This document shows positions 53,620-64,000 of a stretch of 64,000 bases of DNA, one piece after another (positions within the stretch are counted from its first letter, which is position 1; each line of letters opens with the position of its first letter). The notes beneath the pieces were generated by a model, which did not search any database, was not told the origin of the DNA, and saw only the letters and a program-made list of their open reading frames with translations. Source of the stretch: Deinandra increscens subsp. villosa (taxonomy: Eukaryota > Streptophyta > Magnoliopsida > Asterales > Asteraceae); the NCBI GenBank assembly GCA_039602395.1, contig JBCNJP010000025.1, positions 51,107,980-51,171,979 on the forward strand, given 5' to 3'. Both the position numbers and the translations under genes were made by a program.

Positions 53620-55330
53620 AAACTATACATATATTTTCTAAAATCTTTTTGGTTGTCCTGTTACAATATAAATAACCATGAGCAGTTATCAAAATTTGCT
53701 GAAAAACAGATGATGGCTATTTGTTGGATACTCAGGTGTTTTTAAAGCATATAGAGTATACAACATCAGTTCTAAAATTGTTGAAGAAACTATTAATGTT
53801 TTCTTTAATGAAAAATTAAAGAACAAGTTTAGAAGTGAGCCCTCATGGTTATTTGATATTGATTCACTAACCAATGCTTTCAACATAACTGTTGAGAAGC
53901 CAAATAATGATAATTTGCATGTACAGGTACCTCAAGTTAACTCATGATTTTGGTAGGTTTAAAGGTGTTGATCCTCCATTCTTTTCTTTAGTAAGCACAA
54001 AGCCTTTCATTCCAACAACAAGATTTGACTTGACACTAGAACTGTTATTCACTTCAACCCTGATGGAACTCCCATTCCAAATGTTGTAAATGAATCAAAG
54101 AATCATCTGAAGAAAATAATGTCATAATGTACAAAGATGCAACTGATGTTGTAGAAACTCAAGTAATCAAACTGATCAAGGAAATCAAGATGATCAAACT
54201 CCAAATTTGGTTTCAACTAATACTGACAGCTGTAACTCAGATTCTCATTCAGTGGAAAAACTGAGTTTTCCTTTTCCAATTGGTGAAACTGAGATATCTG
54301 AATCTATCTTTGAGCCTATTGAATCACTATCTTAAGAATCCGTTTCTTCCTCATAAATACCAGAATTAGTGCTTAGAACGAGTTTACTCTTTTAAACTTT
54401 CCTAAGCCTAATTTCAGTCATAAATTTCCACCTTCATACAATTCCAGGGTGATAAAACTCATCCCTTGGAAAATGTAATTGGAGAAATTGAAGCACTAGT
54501 GCTCAAAAGAAGCAAGTCAGCTAATGCAATTTTCTGTCTACATGCTTGTTTCTTGTCTTTGATATAACCTAAGAAGATATCTAAAGCACTTAGAGAGAAC
54601 AGTTGGATTGAAGCAATGTTGGAAGAGCTACTTCAAATTAACAGACAAAAAGTATGGGAACTCGTAGATTTGTCAGTGAATGCACCATCTCCTATTGGAA
54701 CCAAATGGGTCTTTAGGAATAAGAAGGATGAGAGAGGCATTGCGGTAAAAAAAATAAAGCAAGGTTAGTAGTTCAAGGCTTTACTCAAGAAGAAGGAATA
54801 TACTATGATGAATGTTTTGCACCAGTGGCAAGATTGGAAGAAATTAGAATACTTTTCGCTTATGCTACTTATAAGAACTTTCATGTCTACTAAATTGATG
54901 TCAAAAGATCTTTTCTCTATGGATTACTGAATGAAGAAGTTTATGTGTGTCAACCACTTGGGTTTGAAGATCCACATCATCCAAAGAAGGCGTGTGAACT
55001 TATAAAGGCTCTTTATGGTTTTAAACAGGCACCAAGGACCTGGTATGAGACCCTCTCTTGTTATCTAATTAATCATGGATACAAAAGAGGAGCTATTGAC
55101 AAGACTCTCTTCATCAAAACAGTTGGTAAGGATCTCCTTATGTTACAAATTTATGTTGATGATATAATCTTTTGTTCAACTACTGATGCTCTTTGTAAGG
55201 AGTATGAAGCCCTAATGCAAGCAAAGTTTGAGATGAGTTCTATGGAGGATTCAATCTTAACAAGAAATTAACATCTGGTGGTTGCCAATTTCTTGGTGAG
55301 AGACTTGTCTCCTGACAATGCAAGAAGTAA
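53620..55330 (+). pseudogene. C0 integrase end, RT and start of RNase H
   Basis: Integrase C-terminal text begins near 53646 (FGCPVTI, MSSYQNL, WLFVGYSGVFKAYRVYN, KIVEETINVFFNE). RT follows at 54560: NSWIEAMLEELLQ, IGTKWVFRNKKDERG, FAPVARLEEIR, ALYGFKQAPRTWYETL and YVDDIIF. After KFEMSSM the text jumps to LNKKLTSGGCQFLGERLVS of RNase H, so the RT-RNase H connection (about 600 bp) is deleted. The reading ends at CKK-stop at 55330, where element D starts. Many stops. Confidence 0.88.
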
Positions 55331-55591
55331 TGTAAGTGCGTGAGCAGCAGATCGTCTACTCAATCATTATGTAAGCAGTGTAATTCAAGTATAGAAATAG
55401 ACACGATGAAGTAAATAAAAATAAGATTTGTATTGATAAACCATAGAGAAAACACACTCAAGATCACACAGTTAATTGGACAACTCATGTCCATCCGAAC
55501 TGTTTGTTCGGGTCAGCTCATGAGTAATCAATTTTGTAGCTTTGTTCTTGATCTTGATACTTCACACGACGAACAGAATCATGTTCTAACA
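55331..55591 (-). repeat. 3' LTR of element D
   Basis: 261 bp, TGTAAGTGCG to GTTCTAACA (plus-strand order). It lacks about 100 bp present in the 5' LTR between TTAATTGGA and TCCATCC. Confidence 0.85.
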
Positions 55592-57199
55592 AACTCCCCC
55601 TCGACGTATACATTATATGTGCAAAAACTGTTCTCCACATACACTTATATCTTCAATCAAACTCTCCCTCAACTTGACGGTTAGTCTGATCTTGAATACT
55701 CTGACGTTACAGCGCATGTTATCTCTTAATCAACATTTTCATAAGACTTGAAGTTGTGACATTCTATTTTCCAATAAGTACCTGCCAACATAAATAATCT
55801 TGGCGCAAAACATCTCTTCGAGACTCTAAGATATTTTGATTTTGAAATTTGAATTCCGTATCCCGTGTTGATCAATCGAAAATAAATAAGAAATAAAATC
55901 TTTTTGGCTTTTCTAAACTTTATATCAAAACACACCTAAAAATCTTTTTGGTATTTTCTGATATGAAAAGTATATGCATTACAGAATCAGGCACTAGTTT
56001 TGTCTTTTGTGAGAAAGATCACAACTCGGGATCATATTGGTCATAACGTGCTGAACTACACTTCAGTTTTGATTATTGTAGCACATAATCCATGTCAGTT
56101 TCAGATATAATTTGTCCAACTTTAAACTCGGGCATAATCATACTCATAACATCTAGATATGTTAAGGTATTAATTAGATTTGCTTTGACCAGTGTACCTC
56201 ACACTATCAGACATACTCAGATATGCTTTGCTTATCAAACGTTGTGATTTCACTTGTGATTTAACACATAGTGATGGAATTCTTGATATAGTCAATTGTG
56301 TTTAATGCATAAAGAAATAAAAACGTTAAATCGTCTACCTTAAGGTCGATCCTTCGATATGCAGATAAGGCCTCAGATTTAACAAAAAAAAAATATAAAA
56401 TCAAGTTGAAATTGTATAAATCAACAACAATCAGATCGGTCTTGTGGACACGCAGAGAAAGTTCGATGAATTATACGAAACACCAAGAAATAAAGTAGAA
56501 CCTCAAGTGAACACCAATCAGGTCGATCTTTCGATATGCAAAGAAAGGCCGATCACTGGAGAAAATAAAGAAAATCAAACAAATTTAAATCTTTACAAAA
56601 TGAACACATGTATACACAATGACTTCTCATTTTTCTTTTGAACATATTCTTTTCTTGATATTTTTTTGAGATATGCATCAAGATGTTGTCCACTAAGTCA
56701 AGCATCAGATTTAGTGTATATCACATTTGTATACATTCTGATTTGCCGAGCCTACCAAGCATATCGATCAAGGATCTTATGGCTTTTTCATCTAATTTAT
56801 CCATGAGTCAGACAACGTCAACCAATGTATCATCATTTCCAATCATGTCGGATATAATTTCTCATTTTTCAATGCTTTTGTCTTTTCAATTTTTCTCCCA
56901 CTAAAAATGACAAACTCTATTTTTTATAGTATTTCATTTTACTATTTGGAAAACAACACACTATTTTTGTGTTTTCCGAAGAAACAAACTCCCCCTCAAA
57001 AGGAGAAGGAGTGAAAAATAACGGAAAAATTGTCGACCAACACAGATTGATACTAGCATTGTAGCATTTTGAAAACACATAATTTTGAAGATGGTGAGGA
57101 AATTCATTTTAAGTTAAACACAGATATTCCACCACTAGAAATCTTTCAATTACCGATAGGTCTTCTTGAAATACCTGCTGACACCAAATAAAACATTAG
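55592..57199 (-). other. Element D 3' noncoding region
   Basis: Homologous to the 3' regions of A and B. Starts with a polypurine tract complement. Contains the hairpin array at 56325-56550 and no pol text. Confidence 0.75.
56325..56550 (-). other. Hairpin array, element D version
   Basis: Module 3 outer stem GTTAAATC (56325-56332) with GATTTAAC (56376-56383), tip ATC-GAAG-GAT. Module 2 between GTATAAATC near 56414 and TTATAC at 56471-56476; its tip is GTC-CACAA-GAC on the minus strand, which keeps pairing although the loop is not GNRA. Module 1 tip ATC-GAAA-GAT near 56533. Confidence 0.55.
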
Positions 57200-60100
57200 T
57201 TACTTTGGGATCGACCTGATTCAACAGTGTTGGGACGCCCCGTGTCTTCCACAAAGGCTTTGTTGGCCTTGGAAACAATTTTCGGTTTCCATATCATTGA
57301 TGAGGAAAATTTTTGATCAAAACCTAATACTGACTCAACTTGCGTCTTTGGTTTGGACCAAAACGGCTTACGAGTTAATTTATACTTAGGGGACCAATGT
57401 TTATAAAAAATTTGACCATATGTATCAACATATTTTTATTGTTTTTGATATATGCAGTCGTCGGACAATCTACAACAAGATGTCCAGGTCGACGACATGC
57501 ATAACAGATTCGTTCACGACGTTTAAAATCAATTGAAAAGTTTTTTTGAATTTTTAGAAATGAATTATCAGAATCAAAAGTATCAAAGAAATCATCAGAA
57601 GAGTCATACCTCGGAGATATACTCCGGGACGAAACTTTGTAGTTAGATGACGAACCACCAGAATAATAAGAATCATTATTTGAATAGAAAGCAACATTTT
57701 GCTCTTTGGAGGTTGTGAGTTCTTTTGATCCTGACGCATCTTGATATTTTCCTTTTTCTTTGAAGTTTTAGTTTGAACAAGCTTCTCTTTGAAAACAAAT
57801 CCTAGTCATTTATGCTTAGAACCAGAAGATTTTGAAGATTCAGCATGAGAAATACCAGCAGCACTTGTTTGATGTGCTTGTTGAGTAAAAGTGACCTTAA
57901 AATCTGGTATGTTGTTCTTTATTACCAAACTCTTGGCAGCTTCAACTTCAGATGATGTACCAGTTGATGTAACAGACGCACTTTTATCAAAAATAACTTC
58001 ATCTTCCGACAATGAAGAATCAGATGTAAACTTTGGCGCTTCACCACTTTTTTCTTTCTTCTTACCAGACTTAGACTTCTTTTTCTTTGCAGGAGTCACA
58101 AATTGAGAATAATTAAGCAATTCTGCTTTTGGATCAACAGGAGCAGATGAAAACTTAGATAAATCCACTAGTGAAGGAACCTTGTGAATATCCTCTTCCT
58201 TTGCACTATTATCACTCTTTTATTTCTTGTAGAGAAAGTTCAATAATGTTGGTGATAAATTGCAATTCCTGACTTGTCTTTGTAACTCCAAAATCTCCAA
58301 TTTTAAGTCAGAAATATTTTGTTAAGCAACAAACAGATCCCTTTGAGAATTAATGAACCCTTCATTAAAATCATTGTATTCATACGTTTGTCGTTTTCTG
58401 ATTTCACATTCAACTAACACTTCTTCAGTAACCTTCTCCCATTTCTTCTTAAAGATATCCACATCCTTTGTCAAAACTTCATTTTTATCTCGGAGAAGTA
58501 CATTTGCATTTCGAAGTGTAGACAGTTCTTCTTGAAGACTCTAAATTCTATCAATAGCAATTGTATTAGCTTATTCATATTTCTGTTGAACTGGATAGCT
58601 TTTCTGAAAAAGTGCTTCAAAGTCTTCAGCAGCTTCTTTACCTTCGGCTTTCTCACATTCTTCAAACAACTCAGCTTTTTCTTTTAGCAAATTTTCATTG
58701 ATTGGAATCAATTCATAATACTTTTTCTGAAAACTTTCTAATTTTTGTTTCAGCACGACAATTTCTTCAGTTAACAACTTAAGATCGTCGTCCAAACTAG
58801 CATTTTTATTGTTTAAACCAACACATTTATAACATTTAATCTCTTCTTCCTTTGATTTTTCAGCCACATTTGCCCGAAATCCTTAAACTGTTGTAGCTTT
58901 TGAACTTGTTTCAGAATCAATCAGAATACTATCACTTAAATGACGAGCCGTCAAAGCAAGAGCTTCATTATCAGTATTATGTAGCACATTGATGTCAATA
59001 TTTTGATACGCATTCCTGTGAAAACTAGTATCTGCATTCCATACAAATTCATTCGGATGCTAAAATATTTCTGCCATTATTTCATCAAGGGAAACAAAAG
59101 CTTTTTGATCTTGACTTGTTGAAGCTTCAACCAAGTGAGCATGTTGAATAGACTTAAGCTTATTATCGGTTGATTGTGGACATTCACGAGCAAAATGTCC
59201 ATACATAGAACACTTGTAACACTTTACCTTCGATTTATCCAATCTAATCTTTCCATCTTGATTCAACCTCTTCTTTCTGGTTTTGTTAAAAAAAATTCTC
59301 TGTTCTTCTTACCAACATAGCATACTGCTAATTCAAATCAATCTCTTCAAGATGATTATAATCAATCTGATCATAGTCTTCTTTTGTCAATTCTGCATTA
59401 CTCACTAAACCAGTAATAACACCATATATGACGAGACTAAAGCAGACATCAGTGCCATATAATCCTCAGTTGTCTTCACATATAAGGCATTGTGTGTTGA
59501 TGAACTAGGAATTGAAACAATAGAACCAGAAGTATAATCAGAATTATCAGATTTACCGGCAACCAATGCTGTAGGGTGTGCGGAATTTAAAACATTTGAC
59601 TTCACAGCATAAATGGTAGAACCGTTTTCTCCTTGATACACAGCAGGTTCAGAATTTGTGTAGACAATGACTTGTTTACAGTCAATTCCATATCTCTTGC
59701 TTGTAATCTTTGAACCAAATCATTGAATGACAACCCCACATATTCTTTATCATGAGTAATCATCATAACATAATTTTCCCAGTTTTCAGGTAATGCCTCC
59801 AACAATTTTTCGTTCAAATCAACATCTTCTTTTGTAATATTAACCAAAACCATTTCACTCATCAAGTGTCCAAATCTTGCAATCAAAATTGGAATTGATT
59901 TATTTTGATAATGTTTGAAATTATCAAATTCCTTCTTCAAAACTTTATGTCGTCTTTTCTTATATTGATCATTACCTTCACATCTTTTCTACAAAGCATC
60001 CCATAAAGCTTTTGATATACCATAAGCAGAAAACTAATGTAATAACTCCTTAGGTAATGCCATTGTTAATGTACCGTACGCCTTCTTCTCAGCTTGATAT

Positions 60101-60376
60101 GCTTTCTTTTGTTCAGCATCAAATTTCCTTTGAAGAACTGGCTCTCCATATATATCCTTAGGATACTTATATTGATCAGTAAAAGATAACCACATATCAA
60201 CATCATTTGTGTCCACGTATGCTTCAAAATGTTTCACCCAACTATGATAATCTTCCAACTCGAGTAATTTGGGAACTTTCTGACTTGTTCCTATTTCATT
60301 ATCATAGTTCAGCATACTTTGCATCTTGGTTTTACATTGACGTTTGCATTGCAGCGAATGCTTGAAAATCCGACAT
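57200..60376 (-). pseudogene. Element D Gag
   Basis: ATG at 60376 (MSDFQAFAAMQTSM), frameshifted at once; the core continues as NYDNEIGTSQKVPKLLELED and GTLTMALPKELLH. The second half of the core is at 59940 (SIPILIARFGHLMSEM). The first zinc knuckle CYKCSMYGHFAREC is near 59180-59225; a coiled coil follows at 58571-58867; a Lys/Ser-rich part at 57806-58168; a second knuckle CYACRRPGHLVVDC near 57475-57520; and a tail with WKPKIVSKA and DTGRPNTV before the stop at 57200-57202. Same order as B and A. Several stops and shifts. Confidence 0.85.
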
Positions 60377-60923
60377 CTTGAAAACACTTGAAATCTGTTT
60401 ATCCGTACGGGTCCGAACTAAAATTTGTTTATCCGAACGGGTCCGAACTAAAATTTGTTTATCCGAACTAATTTGAACTAAAATGATCCAAACTGGTATA
60501 CGAAGTGATCTGAACTGTGACTTCGGGTACATGAACTGGAATCCAAACTGGAATCCGAAGTCAGAACCAAACTAAATCCCAACAGAGATCCGATTTGACA
60601 CTTCGCTTGACCAAATTGTCATAAACTGGTCCGAACTCACACTTCAGTTTAATAAACAGACACGAACTGATCCGAACTCGTACTTCGGAGCAGTTATTTT
60701 TCAAACAGACTGTTTTTCACCCGAACTCAACCGAACTGAACCATTTTTAAGCAATTTTCATGATTTTGAATGTTTTTGAATGAGATTTTCAATAGTCAAT
60801 CAGATTAAAACACATTGAATTTCACCAAATGAATGCAAAAACGTGTCAATTTGTCAAAAACCCACACTTTTAGCTCAAAAACTCAAAAAACAGTGATGAT
60901 CTGATTAGTAGATTCAACCAAAA
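60377..60923 (-). repeat. Element D leader with CCGAACT words
   Basis: Between primer site and gag. About seven exact CCGAACT between 60413 and 60737, with ACTTCGG counterparts near 60522 and 60682, and a 28-bp unit (TTTATCCGAACGGGTCCGAA) repeated two to three times at 60399-60470. It takes the place of the GGTACGC arrays in A and B. Confidence 0.9.
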
Positions 60924-60935
60924 GCTCTGATACCA
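60924..60935 (-). other. Primer-binding site of element D
   Basis: Minus strand TGGTATCAGAGC, initiator-Met type, two bases from the LTR. Confidence 0.93.
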
Positions 60936-60937
60936 CT

Positions 60938-61200
60938 TGTATGTGCGTGACCAGTGGATTGTCTATTCAATCATCATGTAATCAATGTAATTAAAGTATA
61001 GAAATCGACACGATGACGTAAATACGAATAAGATTTGTATTGATAAACCATAGAGAAAACACACTCAAGATCACACAGTTAATTGGAATAACTACTCTTA
61101 AACAATACAAAGCACAAACTATTTATACTAGAACTCGATGACCCAAACTGGATGTGACACGATCTACCACTTCGGGTCAGTTCGTGTCCATCCAAACTGT
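60938..61200 (-). repeat. 5' LTR of element D, interrupted by element A
   Basis: Starts TGTATGTGCG (plus-strand order) and is collinear with 55331-55500 apart from the 100-bp segment missing there. It breaks after CCAAACTGT, where the A LTR begins. The missing part is found at 17749-17836. Confidence 0.88.
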
Positions 61201-61571
61201 TGATAGAGCATATTCCTATGCTACAATGTGTCTCGTGTATTGTATCTAGATTAGAGCGAGTCTGTGAGTTGTAGTGGCAATATTAATGGTGCCGTACCAA
61301 TTGGTACGCCGTACCAATTGGTACGCCCGTAACAAATGGTTCACCAGTTGGTACGCAGGCCAGATTGTCACTAACTATAAGTACCGTGTGTTAGAATGAG
61401 TTCAGAAGAACTTCTATCATTTCTACCCTTTTCTGTGTGTGTTCTAGAGAGAGAAACCAGAGCTTACTTCTTGTAATCTTCAAGTGATTAATAAGAACAA
61501 AGCTTATTTACTTCTCGTGTTCACTATATTGATCAAAGCATGCAGTAGTAAGATCGTATCTCGGTTTTACA
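61201..61571 (+). repeat. 5' LTR of element A
   Basis: 371 bp, TGATAGAGC (usual TGTTAGAGC) to GGTTTTACA, with GTACCAATTGGTACGC words. Left flank ACTGT equals the right flank of the LTR at 17375-17743. Confidence 0.92.
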
Positions 61572-61573
61572 AG

Positions 61574-61585
61574 TGGTATAAGAGC
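61574..61585 (+). other. Primer-binding site of element A, one mismatch
   Basis: TGGTATAAGAGC; the usual site is TGGTATCAGAGC. Confidence 0.85.
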
Positions 61586-61798
61586 ATTCCAGGTTGCTCT
61601 ACTGTTGTGTTTGTTATCAAATTCGGATTTCTAGTGAGAGAAAGTGGGTTTTTCTTCATTTTTCATCGAATTCGTTCAATTTGAGTGTTTCTGGTGCTAA
61701 ACTTGATTTCTGAACCTTCCTAGTGTGTTTTCGCACCTTATTATATCAAATTTTAGCTCAAAACTGTCAAATTCTGAAAAATCTGTCGAAAATGTCGT

Positions 61799-62091
61799 GG
61801 TACGCCGGATGAACATTCTGGTACGCCGTTTGGTACGCAAGGCAATCTTCATCTGAAAAGTAGTACGCTGGTTGGTACGCTCCATGGTACGCAAGAAAAT
61901 CTTCAAAGTTGGTACGTGACGGTTACTTGGTGGTACGCTGACAGTTACATCGTACCAATTGTGAATCTGGTTAGTCTACTAGTACGCTGATTTTGTGGTC
62001 TATGGGTGGTCCATTGAAGATTTGTGATACGTTGGTTAACAGGGTGGTACGCTGAGAAGAGATTTGGTTCATTGAGAGTGGTTTGGTACGC
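61799..62091 (+). repeat. GGTACGC word array in the leader of A
   Basis: Eight exact GGTACGC and several variants (AGTACGC, GGTACGT, GATACGT) at irregular spacing, collinear in part with the array in B (both end TTTGGTACGCTGGCAGAAAAGTG). Confidence 0.92.
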
Positions 62092-62280
62092 TGGCAGAAA
62101 AGTGACTTTCACTAAAACTGACGTAACTTGAGAACCGTTAAGAGTTACGGAACCCAATACCAGCCAAGACGACCGTCTCGACGAGATCTAGACTTTTACT
62201 CGCATAACGGCCAGTACCCTCCATTTTGGAACCTATTTTGTTTTTGAGTTCGAAGTTTTGAAGTATCATTTTCGGTTAAA

Positions 62281-64000
62281 ATGTCTGATTTTCAAGCGTT
62301 CGCTGCTATGCAAAGTGCAATGCAAACGTTGCTCAACTTCGATAACAAAATTGGAACAAGCCAGAAAGTTCCCAAATTGTTGAAGTTGGAGGATTATCAC
62401 AATTGGAAGCAAAGATTTTCTGCTTACATCAGCACAAATAATGTCGATTTATGGATTCCAATTCGCAAGCTTTACATGCATCCACAGGAAGATGGAGATT
62501 TTAAACAAATTCATAATTTCGATGCCGCTGAAAAAAAACTCTATGAGCTTGAAGAAAAATCTTTGGTTATCTAACAATGGCGTTGCCCACTGAATTGTTG
62601 CATCAGTTTAGTACTTGTAAAAAGTCAAAACAGTTGTGGGATGCACTATCTGCAACATGTGAAGGCAATGATCAATGCAAGAAGAGTAGAAGAAAAGTAC
62701 TGAACAAAGAATTTGAAAATTTTCAACACTGTGATAAAGAAAATATTCCTGCACTTGAATCCAGATTTTCACATCTAATAAGTGAAATGAAAGTGGTGAA
62801 CATTGAAAAGACCGATGAGGAACTGAAAGAGAAACTGATGGAAGCTTTACCAGCAAAGTGGGAGAATTATGTTCTACTACTTACTCATGATAAAGAATAC
62901 TCAACATTGTCATTTCATGATTTAACCGGAAAGTTGCATGCTAGAGAAATGGAAATAATGACATCCAACAAATCAACTGCTCAATTACAAAATCTGGAAT
63001 TATATCATGGTCAAAATTCTGCAAACATCAATGCAAAGTCTAAATCATCTACTTTTGATTCATCAAATCCACCTCAAACAGCATTCGTTGTTGGTCATGG
63101 TTCAGGAAATTCTGCAAATTCATCAAGGGGGTGTAGCTTCACTATTCCGAATCATTCAAGTCAGACTTCATTTTCTGCAAATACACCTGATGAATATTTG
63201 GCATTAATTTCTGCTCTATTATCTTCATATTATGGATTGTTGAATGGTGGTTTGACAACATCTAACTTGATTGAAGAAGATTTTGATCAGATCGATCCAG
63301 ATAATCTTGAACAAATGGATATTAATTGGCAACTTGTAATGTTAGCTCAAAGAGTTAAAAGATTCAAGAAGAAGACCGAATTCCAAAGTTTAAATCCGGA
63401 TGGCAAGGTTGGCATAGATAAATCAAAGGCAAAATGTTTCAAATGTTCTAATTATGGACATTTTGCTCGTGAACGTTCAAAATCAAATGCTTCTTCATCA
63501 AAGTCTCCAACAGCTTTGGTGTCTCAAGTCGATAAACAATATAACGGGGGACGAACTTCTGAGCCAATTGCTTTAATAGCTATTACTTCTTAGTCAAAAT
63601 CACTAACATTGAATGAAGGTTATGATTGGGTTGCCGACTTTCCTGATGAGTCTGCACTTTTTGCTCCATCTGCGATGATTGCTCAAATTGTTCATAGTGA
63701 TGATGAAGTAGAAGTAACTGATTCAGAATCTGAAATAAGTGATTCTGGAAATAGTGGCTATGAATCGGTTTGTGAGTTTTGTTCTCAGAAAGACAAGAAA
63801 ATTCAAGGATTGATAAAAGATAATGAGTTGTTGGTTGCTGAAGATAAAAGAGAGATGGAAGAGTTGACAGGTGAACAAAAAAAGTTGAGAGATTTAATTC
63901 AAGAATTGTCCTCTCAAAAAACAAAGTTTTTAGATATTCAAGGAGAGGTTGTTGAGAAAGAATTGACATTTCAAAATCTTGAAAAAGAGTTTGAACAGAA
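62281..64000 (+). pseudogene. Element A Gag, running off the window
   Basis: ATG 62281 (MSDFQAFAAMQSAMQ), QKVPKLLKLEDYHNWKQRF, then a frameshift near 62565 and a long open part 62577-63593 (338 codons) with MALPTELLHQF, LWDALSATCEG, CSFTIPNHS and a zinc knuckle whose last Cys is Arg (CFKCSNYGHFARER). A TAG at 63592-63594 is followed in frame by EGYDWVADFPDESALF and a coiled coil to the window end. Best kept Gag of the A/B/D group. The rest of A lies to the right; its 3' end appears to be 16455-17743. Confidence 0.88.

Larger units (their letters stand above)
55331..61200 (-). mobile_element. Element D: gag-only Ty1/copia retrotransposon
   Basis: Minus strand. Layout from right: 5' LTR (60938-61200, interrupted by A, remainder at 17749), primer site 60924-60935, leader with CCGAACT words, gag 60376-57200, 3' region with hairpins, polypurine tract (AACTCCCCCTCG complement) at 55592, 3' LTR 55331-55591. 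No pol text. AGTAA at 55326-55330 is the target duplication; its partner is at 17837. Confidence 0.85.

Overview
The window looks like plant nuclear heterochromatin. It is made of nested LTR retrotransposons with one end of a CACTA DNA transposon. I found no host protein gene, no rRNA and no intact tRNA. Plant origin rests on initiator-Met primer-binding sites (TGGTATCAGAGC), an Asp-tRNA-type Athila primer-binding site (TGGCGCCGTTGCCGGGG), SIRE-like Ty1/copia Gag and Pol, extra ORFs downstream of RNase H, and CACTA subterminal repeats. A eudicot, perhaps Asteraceae, is my guess from family resemblance and is not proven. Two runs of exactly 500 N (3914-4413, 27750-28249) are scaffold joins, so the window contains pieces of at least three contigs.

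Layout. 1-3913: minus-strand Athila-like gag-protease, then the C-terminal half of a SIRE-like gag (+). 4414-27749: element E (minus, copia gag, primer site, LTR) lies in element F (+, RT-RNase H, a 1.54-kb triplication, an extra ORF 'aORF', LTR 16062-16454). F lies in the 3' region of element A (LTR 17375-17743), A in an LTR of element D, and D in the RNase H of a large SIRE-like element C0. C0 continues with its aORF and 3' LTR to 24353. Then come an unclassified repeat and a CACTA end. 28250-64000: a minus-strand Tat/Ogre-type gypsy lies in the C0 gag. That gag is also split by an Athila-like element (30629-48089), which carries gag-only copia element B (34844-47023), which carries small gypsy element G (35776-41552, TSD GGTAA). 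C0 gag resumes at 48090, is followed by fragment C (aORF and LTR, to 53619), then C0 integrase, RT and the start of RNase H to 55330. There D starts, and A starts inside D at 61201.

The left and right parts fit together. C0 RNase H breaks off at 55330 and resumes at 17842 with the same 5-bp duplication (AGTAA). The D LTR breaks at 61200 and resumes at 17749 with the same duplication (ACTGT). So the contig now on the right probably belongs upstream of contig 4414-27749, which would give one coherent stack C0 > D > A > F > E.

The most unusual biology I see is that each element family carries its own short CpG-containing word. It is repeated in both orientations in LTRs, leaders and sometimes coding sequence: GGTACGC (A, B), CCGAACT (D), GTTTACGATC (F), TTACCTCGG (C0), AAGCGGAA/AACCGGAA (C, E), GCGTATCGC (Athila-2). 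Homologous elements carry different words at the same places. A, B and D also share a three-hairpin 3' region with tetraloop-like tips, and G encodes an odd zinc-knuckle protein. These points are pattern reading and inference; no database search or alignment was run.
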